Below are positions 1-8,084 of a stretch of 32,756 nucleotides of DNA, in pieces. The number at the start of each line of letters is the position of its first letter. The first letter of the stretch is position 1. The notes under the pieces were generated by a model. That model was not told the origin of the DNA. It saw only the letters and a list, made by a program, of their open reading frames with translations, and ran no database searches. The stretch comes from Bacillota bacterium (GTDB lineage: Bacteria; Bacillota; Clostridia; Acetivibrionales; DTU013): the NCBI GenBank assembly GCA_023409735.1, contig JAEYRB010000047.1:1-32756 (forward strand). The letters are read 5' to 3'. Both the position numbers and the translations under genes were made by a program.

Positions 1-1075
1 CAGAAGTGGCTTCTATAGTGATCAGTTTCCCCTCGTGTATGTCATTCATCTTTTGGCTTAAAACAGAAAGCCTTCGTGTTATTGAACCTGATATGAGGTA
101 TGCGAGAAAGTAAGCTATAGTACCGGAGGTAAAAACGAGGATAATGATGTTGTTGCGACTTGACCTGCTTGAGTTGTAAATTTCATCCAATGGAGTAACT
201 GAAACCAGGTACCAGTCGGTATTATCTATTAACTTTGCTGATATCATCAATTCCTTATTTCCCGAATTCAGCTGTACCCAATGGTTTGCCCCCTCTTCGA
301 GCTGTTTGATCAATTTGCTGTCAATCTTATAAGTGTCGGTTATTTCTTGACCGGATCTGGCAACTATGTTCCCGAGTGAATTTTGAATATATGTACTCGT
401 TTTTTTAATTGTAGATGCATCATTTAATAAATCGATAATACTGGATTTTGAAAAATCAAATCTTATAAAACCAATTTTGTCCATATAGTTGTATTTATTT
501 ATGATTACTCTGATTAACGAGAGTACATTGCTGTTATCTTGATCCTTTTCATCAAGGTATGAAGAAGGTGCCCAAAGGAATGCCTTATCACCTTCTAACA
601 GCTGCTTATACCATATGGTATTCTCTATATCTTTAATACTGAATATGTTATTACCTTCTCTTGAATACATGAGATTGTCAGGTACATATAATCTGACTTT
701 AATAACATTGGCGCCGTCTTGCAAGGACTGAAGGAACTGCTGCAGACTATACATGTCCTGTACCTGATCAAGAAAGGAGTATGAAGCATCAGTGCTTTTC
801 TGAACGATGTCGGAAAAGGTATTGTTGGTTATAAAGACGTTGGATACCCCATAAGTATTATACAGCTTATATGAAAGGAAATTGCTCGATTGCTCAAATC
901 CCTGCTGTATTGAAAATGTAATATTTTCCTCAATTATTCTATAAACTTCCCCATATGAAAAAAATGATATAAGTCCCAAGGGAATAACAATGAGGACTAA
1001 ATAAGATAATAGTAATTTTTGCTTAAGTGTCTTTCGATAGAAAAAGGTTAGCAGTTTTTTGAAAAGAGATTTCAT
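1..1075 (-). CDS. YesM-like sensor histidine kinase, N-terminal part (runs off the window)
   Basis: The first about 358 residues read from an ATG at 1075 to the window edge without a stop. A short basic N-terminus is followed by a first membrane segment (about residues 21-41, LLLSYLVLIVIPLGLISFF), a long extracytoplasmic region (about 42-304) typical of Cache-type sugar sensors, a second membrane segment (about 305-327) and the start of a HAMP linker (SQKMNDIHEGKL). The kinase catalytic domains lie beyond the left edge. The start overlaps the stop of the upstream regulator gene as ATGA, with AAGGA 6 nt before it, so the two are translationally coupled. In the family, such kinases sense extracellular carbohydrates and phosphorylate the paired YesN regulator. 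The ligand cannot be read from sequence. Confidence 0.85.
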   Translation of the reverse strand, partial: MKSLFKKLLTFFYRKTLKQKLLLSYLVLIVIPLGLISFFSYGEVYRIIEENITFSIQQGFEQSSNFLSYKLYNTYGVSNVFITNNTFSDIVQKSTDASYSFLDQVQDMYSLQQFLQSLQDGANVIKVRLYVPDNLMYSREGNNIFSIKDIENTIWYKQLLEGDKAFLWAPSSYLDEKDQDNSNVLSLIRVIINKYNYMDKIGFIRFDFSKSSIIDLLNDASTIKKTSTYIQNSLGNIVARSGQEITDTYKIDSKLIKQLEEGANHWVQLNSGNKELMISAKLIDNTDWYLVSVTPLDEIYNSSRSSRNNIIILVFTSGTIAYFLAYLISGSITRRLSVLSQKMNDIHEGKLITIEATS

Positions 1076-2670
1076 GGGATATCCTTCTCTCTATATTCCG
1101 ACGGGGATTGTCCTGTAATTTTCCTGAAAAGCTTGGTAAAGTAATTTGCATCTGTATACCCTACTGCCGTTGAAACCTCCGATATCCTTAACCTGACATC
1201 CTTCAGCAGTTGCTTTGATTTTTCAATTCTATACTCTGTAATATACTGATTTATTGTATTTCCTGTTTCCTCCTTAAAAAGAGAACAAATATATGTTTGA
1301 GACAGGTATATAAATTCACTGATCTTGTTTATGGAAAGGGCTTCGTTATCATAATGCTTTTGTATATATTTGATGATTTCTTTTACAATCCCTCTATTCT
1401 CCGTTTCTTCTTTGAGAAGGGTATAATAGGCTTCGATTTTTCCGGTTAGGAATTTTTCTAACTCAGTTAATGTATTAATCTTTAATATGAATTCCCACAT
1501 AAAATTCTCGCTTATAAATTCCTTGAAGGTATCAACTTGGTTTCTTGCTGAAAACCTTGATAATATTTGAGTCAATTTGAAAAAGATATCTTTTATTGTT
1601 ATGACTAATGTATTATCATACCGCCTTAATTCAGATGAGAAACTTTTAACGAAAAACAATGCATCCTCTTTGCCGTTGTTAAGCAGTATATTCTCAAAAA
1701 TACATAATAACTTGTTGTCGAATGTATAGGAAGGGACATCGCTTTCCATATAGGGTAGTATTGAGTTGTAGTCTTTAAAAAAACTCTTTTGCATCGCAAT
1801 AACTGCTGTGTCATAGGAACGGTAAATATTCTCAGGTCCATTTACTCTTGTGCCGATAGAAATGAAAATTTGGTGGTATTCTTTTATAGTATATAATAAT
1901 GTAGAACAATAACTATTTAGTTTTACTGCTGAAAGCAGATGGCATTCGGAGGCACGGCTGTATAAATGTATTATGAAATACCCGTCGTCTTTAAAGCCAA
2001 TAATTCCATGAGGGCCAAAATCCGAGAAACTATTTTCTAAAGCATTGGTAATTACAGTCTTTAGAGAAACCAGATGTTCGCTATCAATTTCTTCAATTGA
2101 TGGAATTTTGATCAAAACAGTATTAAAACAATCATTGTTTTGGATATCAAGACCTACAGCACGGATATGGTTGGGAATGGAAGCGGTATCACAATTTCTT
2201 TTTGCGAGTTGTAGGGCAATTTCATTTTTTATGATTGGAGCGCTGGTCTTAATAGTGGAATTGATCGCAATTTCATGTTGACTTTTCATTTCTTCGTTTA
2301 TACATAAAGCCGCTGTTTTTCCAATTACATTTTTTAATTCGTTAATATTTATTGGCTTTTCTATATAATCGATTGCTTTCAGTTTGATAGCCGACTTTAA
2401 ATACTCTTTATCCGAGTAGCCGCTCATAAAAATTATCTTACAGTTTGGTAAGATTTCGCGTATCCGATAGGACAATTCCACTCCGTCCATTCTGGGCATG
2501 CGTACATCCGTGAGTAATATGTCAGGCTGAAAATAAGACAAAATCTTGAGGGCGTTAATGCCGTCATCAGCCCTTTCTATATTTCCTATACCCAGATTGT
2601 CCCATGGAATCCTTTTTATTATTCCTTCTCTAGTCATTTCCTCATCATCGACTATAAGAATTTTCAACAA
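1072..2670 (-). CDS. YesN-like response regulator, REC plus AraC-type DNA-binding domain
   Basis: A 532-residue protein. The receiver domain occupies about residues 1-120, with the acidic pocket in IVDDEE and the phosphoacceptor Asp55 in LLTDVRMP. A long central region follows, and the C-terminal about 100 residues form an AraC/XylS double helix-turn-helix (SQTYICSLFKEETGNTINQY, then ISEVSTAVGYTDANYFTKLF). Start is TTG at 2670 (a second TTG follows directly) with GGAGG at 2681-2685. It is the first gene of the pair and overlaps the kinase by four bases. Such regulators usually activate sugar transport and degradation genes; here the nearest metabolic genes are the ThuA/Gfo-Idh pair at 3.6-5.5 kb, but a regulatory link to them is inference. 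Confidence 0.9.
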   Translation of the reverse strand: MLKILIVDDEEMTREGIIKRIPWDNLGIGNIERADDGINALKILSYFQPDILLTDVRMPRMDGVELSYRIREILPNCKIIFMSGYSDKEYLKSAIKLKAIDYIEKPININELKNVIGKTAALCINEEMKSQHEIAINSTIKTSAPIIKNEIALQLAKRNCDTASIPNHIRAVGLDIQNNDCFNTVLIKIPSIEEIDSEHLVSLKTVITNALENSFSDFGPHGIIGFKDDGYFIIHLYSRASECHLLSAVKLNSYCSTLLYTIKEYHQIFISIGTRVNGPENIYRSYDTAVIAMQKSFFKDYNSILPYMESDVPSYTFDNKLLCIFENILLNNGKEDALFFVKSFSSELRRYDNTLVITIKDIFFKLTQILSRFSARNQVDTFKEFISENFMWEFILKINTLTELEKFLTGKIEAYYTLLKEETENRGIVKEIIKYIQKHYDNEALSINKISEFIYLSQTYICSLFKEETGNTINQYITEYRIEKSKQLLKDVRLRISEVSTAVGYTDANYFTKLFRKITGQSPSEYREKDIP

Positions 2671-2750
2671 ATATAGTATCCCTCCCTGCGGTAGGCCAAT
2701 TCCTTATAACAGATTAGTTACTTATAATAGGTCATTCGAATAATAATTAC

Positions 2751-2793
2751 ATTATAACACAATTTTACACAATTCTACACAATTCTACACAAT
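2751..2793 (-). promoter_or_regulatory. Promoter with 10-bp phased direct repeats upstream of the yesN-like gene
   Basis: On the minus strand a TATAAT (2751-2756) lies about 80 bp upstream of the TTG start. Immediately upstream of it, over the -35 position, are three and a half tandem copies of a 10-bp unit (ACAATTTTAC, ACAATTCTAC twice, then ACAAT, 2759-2793 on the plus strand). The unit length is close to one helical turn, as expected for stacked regulator sites. No good -35 hexamer is seen, consistent with activator dependence. The role is inferred. Confidence 0.45.
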
Positions 2794-2951
2794 GCGTACT
2801 ATTTATTCGGGTCTTTGACAGTTGTGAATGAAGAAAAACCTTAATCATAAAACTAAACTCCACCCACATTTACTTTATACTTCTTATGGAGATGCCTCAA
2901 ACCTTTGTACATTTTCAAGTCGTGAAGTGGTAAGCTAAAAGTAGACACTAA

Positions 2952-3092
2952 GGCTATTATAAGCTTATCAATAAGATGAGTGGCAAAGCTTTGGATAATG
3001 GCAATGTCACTATCAATGCATCCAATGTGATGCAATGGACAGATAACGGCGGCGACCCTCAAAAGTGGTTTATACAATTGGCTCTTTATTAA
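2952..3092 (+). pseudogene. Fragment of a ricin-type (beta-trefoil) lectin domain
   Basis: The plus strand reads GYYKLINKMSGKALDNG, then NVMQWTDNGGDPQKWFIQL, before a stop at 3090. These are the hallmark YY-KL-N--SGKALD and Q-W/QKW motifs of one ricin B-type repeat, usually attached to secreted carbohydrate-active enzymes. There is a stop in frame just upstream (2949-2951), no start and no signal peptide, so this is a relic of about 46 codons from a larger gene. It directly abuts the group II intron, whose insertion may have accompanied the loss of the gene. Confidence 0.7.
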
Positions 3093-3588
3093 TGTTCGTC
3101 CGACATGGGCGGTAACTCGGCGGTGAAAGTCCACTATGGGCTTGGTAGTGGGAACCATTAGCTGAACAGCAAGGGTGTCCTTGGCGACGAGGAAACTGAA
3201 AGAAGCTGTAGGCAAAGTCCTGCATCGACGAACAGGAACTGTATACAAGTATACGTGGAGCGGACGAGTTTGCACTACAAAACGAAGTCCAACAATACAC
3301 GGACTCCACGGTGTAAATACAGCGATGACATGGGGTGAAAGTTACTGTTTTTAATCGGGGAGGTCTCACGGACGTACAGAGTGTATTTGCGAAGTACGGT
3401 TGAAACAATCGACGATTGGCTGAGAGCTGGCTTGAGACGGTTAGAAAAAGAGAGCCCGGAATGTTTGAACATTGGACTCTCAGTAAATGCAAGGGTTAAT
3501 TGTTGAATATGAAGAGCCGTATGAATCGAGAGATTCACGTACGGTTCTGTAGAGAGCCTTAGGGTGAAACTCCCTTTGGCTACTCGAC
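3093..3588 (+). ncRNA. ORF-less (possibly 5'-truncated) bacterial group II intron
   Basis: The plus strand carries a recognisable domain V at 3514-3548: the AGC catalytic triad (3515-3517), a stem closed by a GAGA tetraloop and the CGTACGG side. A domain VI-like hairpin follows (about 3553-3582), ending CTACTCGAC. Upstream, 3110-3250 resembles domain I of clostridial introns (GGTGAAAGTCC, GCAAGGGTGTCC, GACGAACAGGAACTGTATAC). Only about 20-30 nt separate the upstream domains from domain V where the reverse transcriptase ORF normally sits in domain IV, so the maturase is absent. I cannot find a clear GTGYG 5' end, so the 5' boundary is approximate and the intron may be truncated. Long reading frames on the opposite strand here are spurious. 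A hairpin (3598-3620) lies just beyond. Confidence 0.75.
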
Positions 3589-3647
3589 TGGGAGGTTGGT
3601 AGGTGAAATAATCACCTACCTCCTACTCGATTCAAAATTTTTAAGCA

Positions 3648-4739
3648 TTATAATACTGTTCCAAGTTTAAAAGCTTCCGGTCTTTCGCAGCAGCTATTTA
3701 ATATATAATGCCTGCCCTCGTTGGATGCTTCATGAATTCCTTGCATAATATCAAGTACATGGAAAGCCAGGTCAGCACATGCTCTGTTTTTCCCTCCCGA
3801 AGCCAGCGCTCTGGCCATATCAGCAACACCAGCTCCGCGGCTGTTTTCGCTGTAGCCATAAATCAAAGGTATCTCCTTCCACTCCTTTTGGTCCCCCCTG
3901 CGATAGAAAACCGGACCACCGAAGGTATTTGGGTCGGGCACCATCAAAGACCCCTCGCTGCCGTATACTTCTATACGAGGCAAGTTAGCACTCCATATAT
4001 CAAAGCTTGTAATAATTGTTGCAATTGCACCGTTCTCAAAATCAAGGACGCCTGCTACATGGGTCGGAACTTCAACATCGATTACCTTGCCGAACTTCGG
4101 CTGACTGGTAATTGTTCTCTGAGGGAAGGAAATCCTTGCAGAGCCGGTAACTCGTTTTGCAGGTCCCAGCAATGAAATAAGCGCGGTCAAATAGTAGGGA
4201 CCCATGTCAAACATTGGACCTCCTCCATATTGGTAATAAAATTCCGGTGACGGATGCCAGCTCTCATGTCCATGACATGTCATAAAAGCCGTGGCTGCTA
4301 CAGGTGTCCCTATCCACCCGTCGTCTACCAGCTTTCTGCAGGTTTGAAGACCGCCTCCTAAGAATGTATCCGGTGCACATCCTACCATTAACCCTTTTTT
4401 TCGTGCAAGCTCAACTACTTTCTTCCCGTCCTCACGAGTTGTTGCCAGAGGCTTTTCGCAATGCACATGTTTCCCGGCGTTTAACGCAGCAAGATTGATT
4501 TCTGTATGGGCTGAAGGTATCGTCAGATTAACGACGATTTTGATATCAGGATCGGCCAGCAGTTCTTCAACAGAACAAGCCTTAGGTACGCCGAATTCCT
4601 TTGCCTTGTCTTCAGCTTTCTCGGGAATAAGATCAGCACAGGCTGCTACCTCGGTATTGTTAAACATGGTTGTAAGATTCTTAAAATATATCCCGCTTAT
4701 AGTTCCACAGCCTATTATACCAACTTTTATCTTATCCAT
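3648..4739 (-). CDS. Gfo/Idh/MocA family NAD(P)-dependent oxidoreductase
   Basis: A 363-residue protein of normal family length. The N-terminal Rossmann fold starts KVGIIGCGTISG, the conserved EKP motif appears in HVHCEKPLATT (about residue 95), and the C-terminal alpha/beta domain carries GPMFDMGPYYLTAL. The family oxidises or reduces sugars and inositols with a nicotinamide cofactor. It follows the ThuA-like gene with an 80-bp gap on the same strand. In rhizobia, ThuB (same family) and ThuA act together on trehalose-type disaccharides through 3-keto intermediates, so a keto-sugar role is a reasonable inference; the substrate is not determined. Confidence 0.9.
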   Translation of the reverse strand: MDKIKVGIIGCGTISGIYFKNLTTMFNNTEVAACADLIPEKAEDKAKEFGVPKACSVEELLADPDIKIVVNLTIPSAHTEINLAALNAGKHVHCEKPLATTREDGKKVVELARKKGLMVGCAPDTFLGGGLQTCRKLVDDGWIGTPVAATAFMTCHGHESWHPSPEFYYQYGGGPMFDMGPYYLTALISLLGPAKRVTGSARISFPQRTITSQPKFGKVIDVEVPTHVAGVLDFENGAIATIITSFDIWSANLPRIEVYGSEGSLMVPDPNTFGGPVFYRRGDQKEWKEIPLIYGYSENSRGAGVADMARALASGGKNRACADLAFHVLDIMQGIHEASNEGRHYILNSCCERPEAFKLGTVL

Positions 4740-4819
4740 ATAAATTCACCTCTTTTAAACTTTTTTTTGTATCTATTACCTGCTCAAGTGCAAATGACCT
4801 ACCATATGGAGATCAGTAA

Positions 4820-5539
4820 TTAAAACATTTTAGCTTCATTTTTGAATACATCTATTTCTAAGCCATCCCGAACAGCAATATCCTTTCCCTCAGCAGCCCA
4901 CAGGAACCCCCTTCTCATAAGCTCCAGTGCTGATGGAATATCAAATACATCAGCATGATGCCCCAGAGAATTATAAAATACACGTCCATGTCCCCATCTC
5001 TTTGTCCAGACAACCGGCACATCGACTTCTCCATTTGAGGAATGAAACCAGTTAACTACGGGAAAACGAGTAGTTGCCAATACTTCAATGGCAGGATCTA
5101 CATGAACGTAATATTGCTCACTCTTTACAACAAAGTCTTCTATCCCATCAACTATGGGACTGGATGCCCTCTTAATATTCACTCTGTACTCAACTCCGTC
5201 TCCTCCGGGATGTGATACCCATTGGCCGCCAGTCATAAATTGCCATTCAACGCATTCACGGAAGGAATCACACATGCCGCCGTGGCAGCCTGCTATACCT
5301 ACACCGGAGGCAACCGCCTCGATGACAGGATTGACCTGCTCTCTTGTTATTTCTCCCATCGTCCATACAGGAACAATTAAATGTAAGGATTTAAGCTTTT
5401 CCACATCTAGAAAAGCATCCAGGGTGTCGCTGACCTCAACGGCAAAATTCTCCTTTTCCAAAACACTGCGAAATAATTCTGAGACCTGTACCGGCTCATG
5501 TCCATCCCATCCGCCGTGTACTATCAAAGCTTTTCTCAT
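4820..5539 (-). CDS. ThuA-like domain protein (glutamine amidotransferase fold)
   Basis: A 239-residue protein matching the ThuA family: ALIVHGGWDGHEP at the N-terminus, GIAGCHGGMCDSF near residue 90, the substrate-pocket segment GGQWVSHPGGDG, and RVFYNSLGHHADVF near residue 200. ThuA-like proteins have a class I glutamine amidotransferase fold and act in sugar metabolism. Start ATG at 5539 has GGAGG with 8-nt spacing. It is the first gene of a two-gene operon with the Gfo/Idh/MocA oxidoreductase and is divergent from an AraC regulator, the likely local controller. Confidence 0.88.
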   Translation of the reverse strand: MRKALIVHGGWDGHEPVQVSELFRSVLEKENFAVEVSDTLDAFLDVEKLKSLHLIVPVWTMGEITREQVNPVIEAVASGVGIAGCHGGMCDSFRECVEWQFMTGGQWVSHPGGDGVEYRVNIKRASSPIVDGIEDFVVKSEQYYVHVDPAIEVLATTRFPVVNWFHSSNGEVDVPVVWTKRWGHGRVFYNSLGHHADVFDIPSALELMRRGFLWAAEGKDIAVRDGLEIDVFKNEAKMF

Positions 5540-5790
5540 ACACGATCCCTCCTTAAAATATTAATTCATTGCTATTTACTGTAAAAGAATCTCCGAGTTA
5601 CAATCAGCACTGATTCCATTGTGAAAATAGTTGAGGTATACCTTTGACTGCAAAATATTCATTAACTTAACTATATGTGATAAGCAGAAGCAAGTCTCGC
5701 CACCTTGCGAAATTATATAGACAAATTTTGCTATAATGAGATAATATAAAGAAGTCAGACAAATATAAATGCTACGAAGGAGTGCTTTAA

Positions 5791-6645
5791 TTGAACGCAT
5801 TTTATGAAAGTAGGAAATACAATTCGCGAATATCTATAATTGCATTCCAGTCTGAAAATTTGGATTTTGTAGCCCACTGGCATGAGGAGATCGAAATGGT
5901 CTATGTATGTGAAGGAAGCTTAGGGGTATGTATCCAAAATGAATACAGAGTTTTGAACAAGGGTGAGCTTGCTATTTGCGGCTGCGGCGACATACATTAT
6001 TATAGTACTGTCGGAGATTTTCCATCCATAACGATGCTTACCATATTTAAGCCTGAGGTCTTAAGGTCGCTGAATTACTGGCCGGATAAGCTTTTGCCAT
6101 GCTCTGCTTTTATAGGTGCGGAGCTTTTTTCTAATAATGAACAGTATAAAAAAGTGTCACTGTGCATAAGAACACTTTTATGCACTATTATTGAAGAAAT
6201 GGAACTTAAGCAAGATTTGTATCCGCTTTCTACAAGTCTTGAATTATATAATGTATTCCTTACTATATTCAGAAATATTCCAGCTTATTTTAATGACTGC
6301 AAAAATTATATTAACAGTAAGCATGATGCTTTAGGTATAAAGCCGATGCAAAAAGCCCTGAGATTTCTTGAAGATAACTATACTCTTGACATTACGCTAG
6401 ATCAGATTGCAAATGAAGTCAACCTTAGCCGCTTCTATTTTAGTCGTCTGTTTAAGTTGACCACAGGTATGAATTTTAACAGCTACCTTACCCGAATCCG
6501 CGTTGATAAAGCTGAGACGGCAATAATTTCTACAGGGAAAACCATCTTGGAAATTGCCTATGAGGCAGGCTTCAACAGTATAAGGACATTCAACAGAGCA
6601 TTTAAGGCAATCAAAGGATGTACACCCCAGAGCTTGAGGGGCTGA
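5791..6645 (+). CDS. AraC family transcriptional regulator with cupin sensor domain
   Basis: 284 residues. The N-terminal half is a cupin-like ligand domain (DFVAHWHEEIEMVYVCEGSL); the last about 100 residues hold the two helix-turn-helix motifs (LDQIANEVNLSRFYFSRLFK and ILEIAYEAGFNSIRTFNRAF). The start is TTG at 5791 with AAGGAG at 5777-5782. It is divergently transcribed from the ThuA/Gfo-Idh operon across a 250-bp intergenic region, the classic arrangement for an AraC-type sugar activator acting on its neighbour. Regulation of that operon is inferred from position. Confidence 0.9.
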   Translation: MNAFYESRKYNSRISIIAFQSENLDFVAHWHEEIEMVYVCEGSLGVCIQNEYRVLNKGELAICGCGDIHYYSTVGDFPSITMLTIFKPEVLRSLNYWPDKLLPCSAFIGAELFSNNEQYKKVSLCIRTLLCTIIEEMELKQDLYPLSTSLELYNVFLTIFRNIPAYFNDCKNYINSKHDALGIKPMQKALRFLEDNYTLDITLDQIANEVNLSRFYFSRLFKLTTGMNFNSYLTRIRVDKAETAIISTGKTILEIAYEAGFNSIRTFNRAFKAIKGCTPQSLRG

Positions 6646-6725
6646 GCTTTTCTTCAATGCTGGTCAGTGGATTGATTTACAAACAGTGTTATCCAACTAA
6701 GAAAATAGAATATCTCATTTGCCTA

Positions 6726-6756
6726 TTGACCTTAACGTAACGTCATAGTTTATATT
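6726..6756 (+). promoter_or_regulatory. MerR-type promoter with 19-bp spacer
   Basis: TTGACC (6726-6731) and TATATT (6751-6756) are separated by 19 bp. The spacer contains the imperfect palindrome CTTAACGTAACGTCATAG. MerR-family regulators act on such over-long spacers by untwisting the DNA. It lies 228 bp upstream of the MerR/TipA-like gene, so autoregulation is likely. The 6757-6983 stretch is an untranslated leader with short hairpins (for example GTTGC-TGAA-GCGAC near 6890) and no gene I can support. Confidence 0.6.
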
Positions 6757-6983
6757 ATAGTTAGTTACTCAGTGGCCAATGAGTTAACTAATTATTTGGT
6801 AGTGTAAATATCCCAACATGAGGAGTAGTGCTTCTCGCAATAAAGGCCTGCATATGCAGTGCAGTCCTACCTTAGAAAGACTTCGAAGACTGTTGCTGAA
6901 GCGACAATGGCTTTTATTAATGGAGAGGATATTGTGAAACAGTCGTGATATTTTTGTGATGAACGGTAAGGTGAGGTGAGTAT

Positions 6984-7742
6984 ATGGAATACAGTATCAA
7001 TGGTTTATCTAAGCTTGCGGGGGTAAGCGTTCGTACCCTGCATTATTATGACGAAATAGAGCTGCTATCGCCTAAGAGGATAAGCAGTAACGGTTATAGG
7101 GTCTATGGGCAAAGTGAGGTAGATCAGCTGCAGCAGATATTGTTTTATCGTGAGCTTGGAGTACCTCTAAATGAAATCAAGAATATCATTGGTGCAAAAA
7201 ACTATGACGGTATTGCAGCACTTCAAAGCCATTTATCCGCACTTAAAAGTAAAAAGGAGCAAATAGAGCTGTTGATAGAGAATGTGGAAAAAACTATTTC
7301 CGCAACGAAAGGAGAAATTACAATGAATAATGAGGAAAAGTTTGAAGGCTTTAAACAAAAATTGATAGAGGATAATGAAAAGATGTATGGTACTGAGATT
7401 CGAAAGAGATTTGGTAATGATACCATAGATGCAAGTAATGAAAAAATAATGGGAATGTCCCGTGAGAAGTATGATGAGGCTGAGGAATTATCACGGCAGA
7501 TAAACGAGACCCTTAAGCTTGCATATGAGCAGGGAGATCCGGCAGGAGAGCTTGCTCAGAAGGTATGCGACATGCACAGAAGGTGGCTGGGATATTACTG
7601 GAACTTCTATTCTAAGGAAGCGCATCTAGGGCTTGCGCAGACTTACGTGGATGACCCGCGTTTCGCAAAGTATTATGATGAAAAAGTTGCCGAAGGCTGT
7701 GCAGCATTTTTCCTCGAAGCTATGAAGATCTATTGCAGGTAA
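6984..7742 (+). CDS. MerR family regulator with TipAS antibiotic-recognition domain
   Basis: 252 residues. The N-terminal winged helix is typical MerR (INGLSKLAGVSVRTLHYYDE, then GYRVYGQSEVDQL), followed by a coiled-coil dimerisation helix (about 75-110). The C-terminal domain from about residue 114 is TipAS-like, with KRWLGYYW-type sequence (MHRRWLGYYWNFYSKEAHLG) and YVDDPRFAKYYDEKVAEGCAAF. In Streptomyces TipA this domain binds thiopeptides, and relatives such as Mta activate multidrug efflux genes. Start ATG at 6984 follows AGGTGAGGTGAG. No efflux pump lies next to it. A strong internal ribosome binding site may yield a separate TipAS-like product. Confidence 0.9.
   Translation: MEYSINGLSKLAGVSVRTLHYYDEIELLSPKRISSNGYRVYGQSEVDQLQQILFYRELGVPLNEIKNIIGAKNYDGIAALQSHLSALKSKKEQIELLIENVEKTISATKGEITMNNEEKFEGFKQKLIEDNEKMYGTEIRKRFGNDTIDASNEKIMGMSREKYDEAEELSRQINETLKLAYEQGDPAGELAQKVCDMHRRWLGYYWNFYSKEAHLGLAQTYVDDPRFAKYYDEKVAEGCAAFFLEAMKIYCR
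7323..7742 (+). CDS. Possible internal-start product: stand-alone TipAS-like domain
   Basis: Inside the merR/tipA-like gene, in frame, AAAGGAG (7308-7314) stands 8 nt before an ATG at 7323, exactly at the junction between the coiled coil and the ligand domain. Initiation there gives a 139-residue TipAS-only protein starting MNNEEKFEGFKQKL. Streptomyces tipA makes an equivalent short form by internal initiation, where it sequesters the drug. Use of this start is inferred. Confidence 0.45.
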   Translation: MNNEEKFEGFKQKLIEDNEKMYGTEIRKRFGNDTIDASNEKIMGMSREKYDEAEELSRQINETLKLAYEQGDPAGELAQKVCDMHRRWLGYYWNFYSKEAHLGLAQTYVDDPRFAKYYDEKVAEGCAAFFLEAMKIYCR

Positions 7743-7744
7743 GT

Positions 7745-7975
7745 ATGGCAATAAAAATACTCTTCCGCTATGCCGTGTTTAAAGGAGTGGTTGAGGATGA
7801 AGGAGGAGAAATGGGGTTGGCTGGATTTGCTGATGTGGACAAGGTCAGCCCATATGCGTATGATTCAATGCGCTGGGCTATGTCGACAGGCATCATCACC
7901 AGCCGCACAGATGGAACGCTCGATCCGGTCGGTAATGTAAAGCGCTGTGAATTAGCTGGTTTTAAGATAAGCTAA
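7745..7975 (+). pseudogene. S-layer homology (SLH) domain remnant
   Basis: The frame reads MAIKILFRYAVFKG, then GFADVDKVSPYAYDSMRWAM and STGIITSRTDGTLDP, the end of one SLH repeat and most of the next. SLH domains anchor surface proteins to cell-wall polymers. There is no signal peptide, no third SLH repeat and no attached effector domain, and the frame ends KRCELAGFKIS where the next helix should continue. The start lacks a good ribosome binding site and lies 2 nt past the tipA-like stop. It is best read as a decayed piece of a larger surface-protein gene. Confidence 0.65.
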
Positions 7976-8084
7976 AACCATCATTGCTTTTAATCCAAAC
8001 CAAACAAATAGCGGATAAGCTTACCCATCACAGCTTCAGACCAAATTTACAAAGAAAATAGATAAGCTAAAATTACTCACAGCT

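Noticed and set aside
2759..2793. CRISPR-like repeat array
   Set aside because: The 10-bp units have no spacers between them and no cas genes are in the window.
2853..3538. Overlapping minus-strand reading frames of 87-140 codons
   Set aside because: They lie over the group II intron and lectin fragment on the other strand, overlap one another, and show no family similarity or plausible composition.
3708..4743. Plus-strand frames of 64-155 codons
   Set aside because: They are antisense to the clear Gfo/Idh/MocA oxidoreductase gene and have no ribosome binding sites.
6757..6983. Known riboswitch or T-box leader
   Set aside because: I could not match conserved riboswitch or T-box motifs; the hairpins are short and unspecific.
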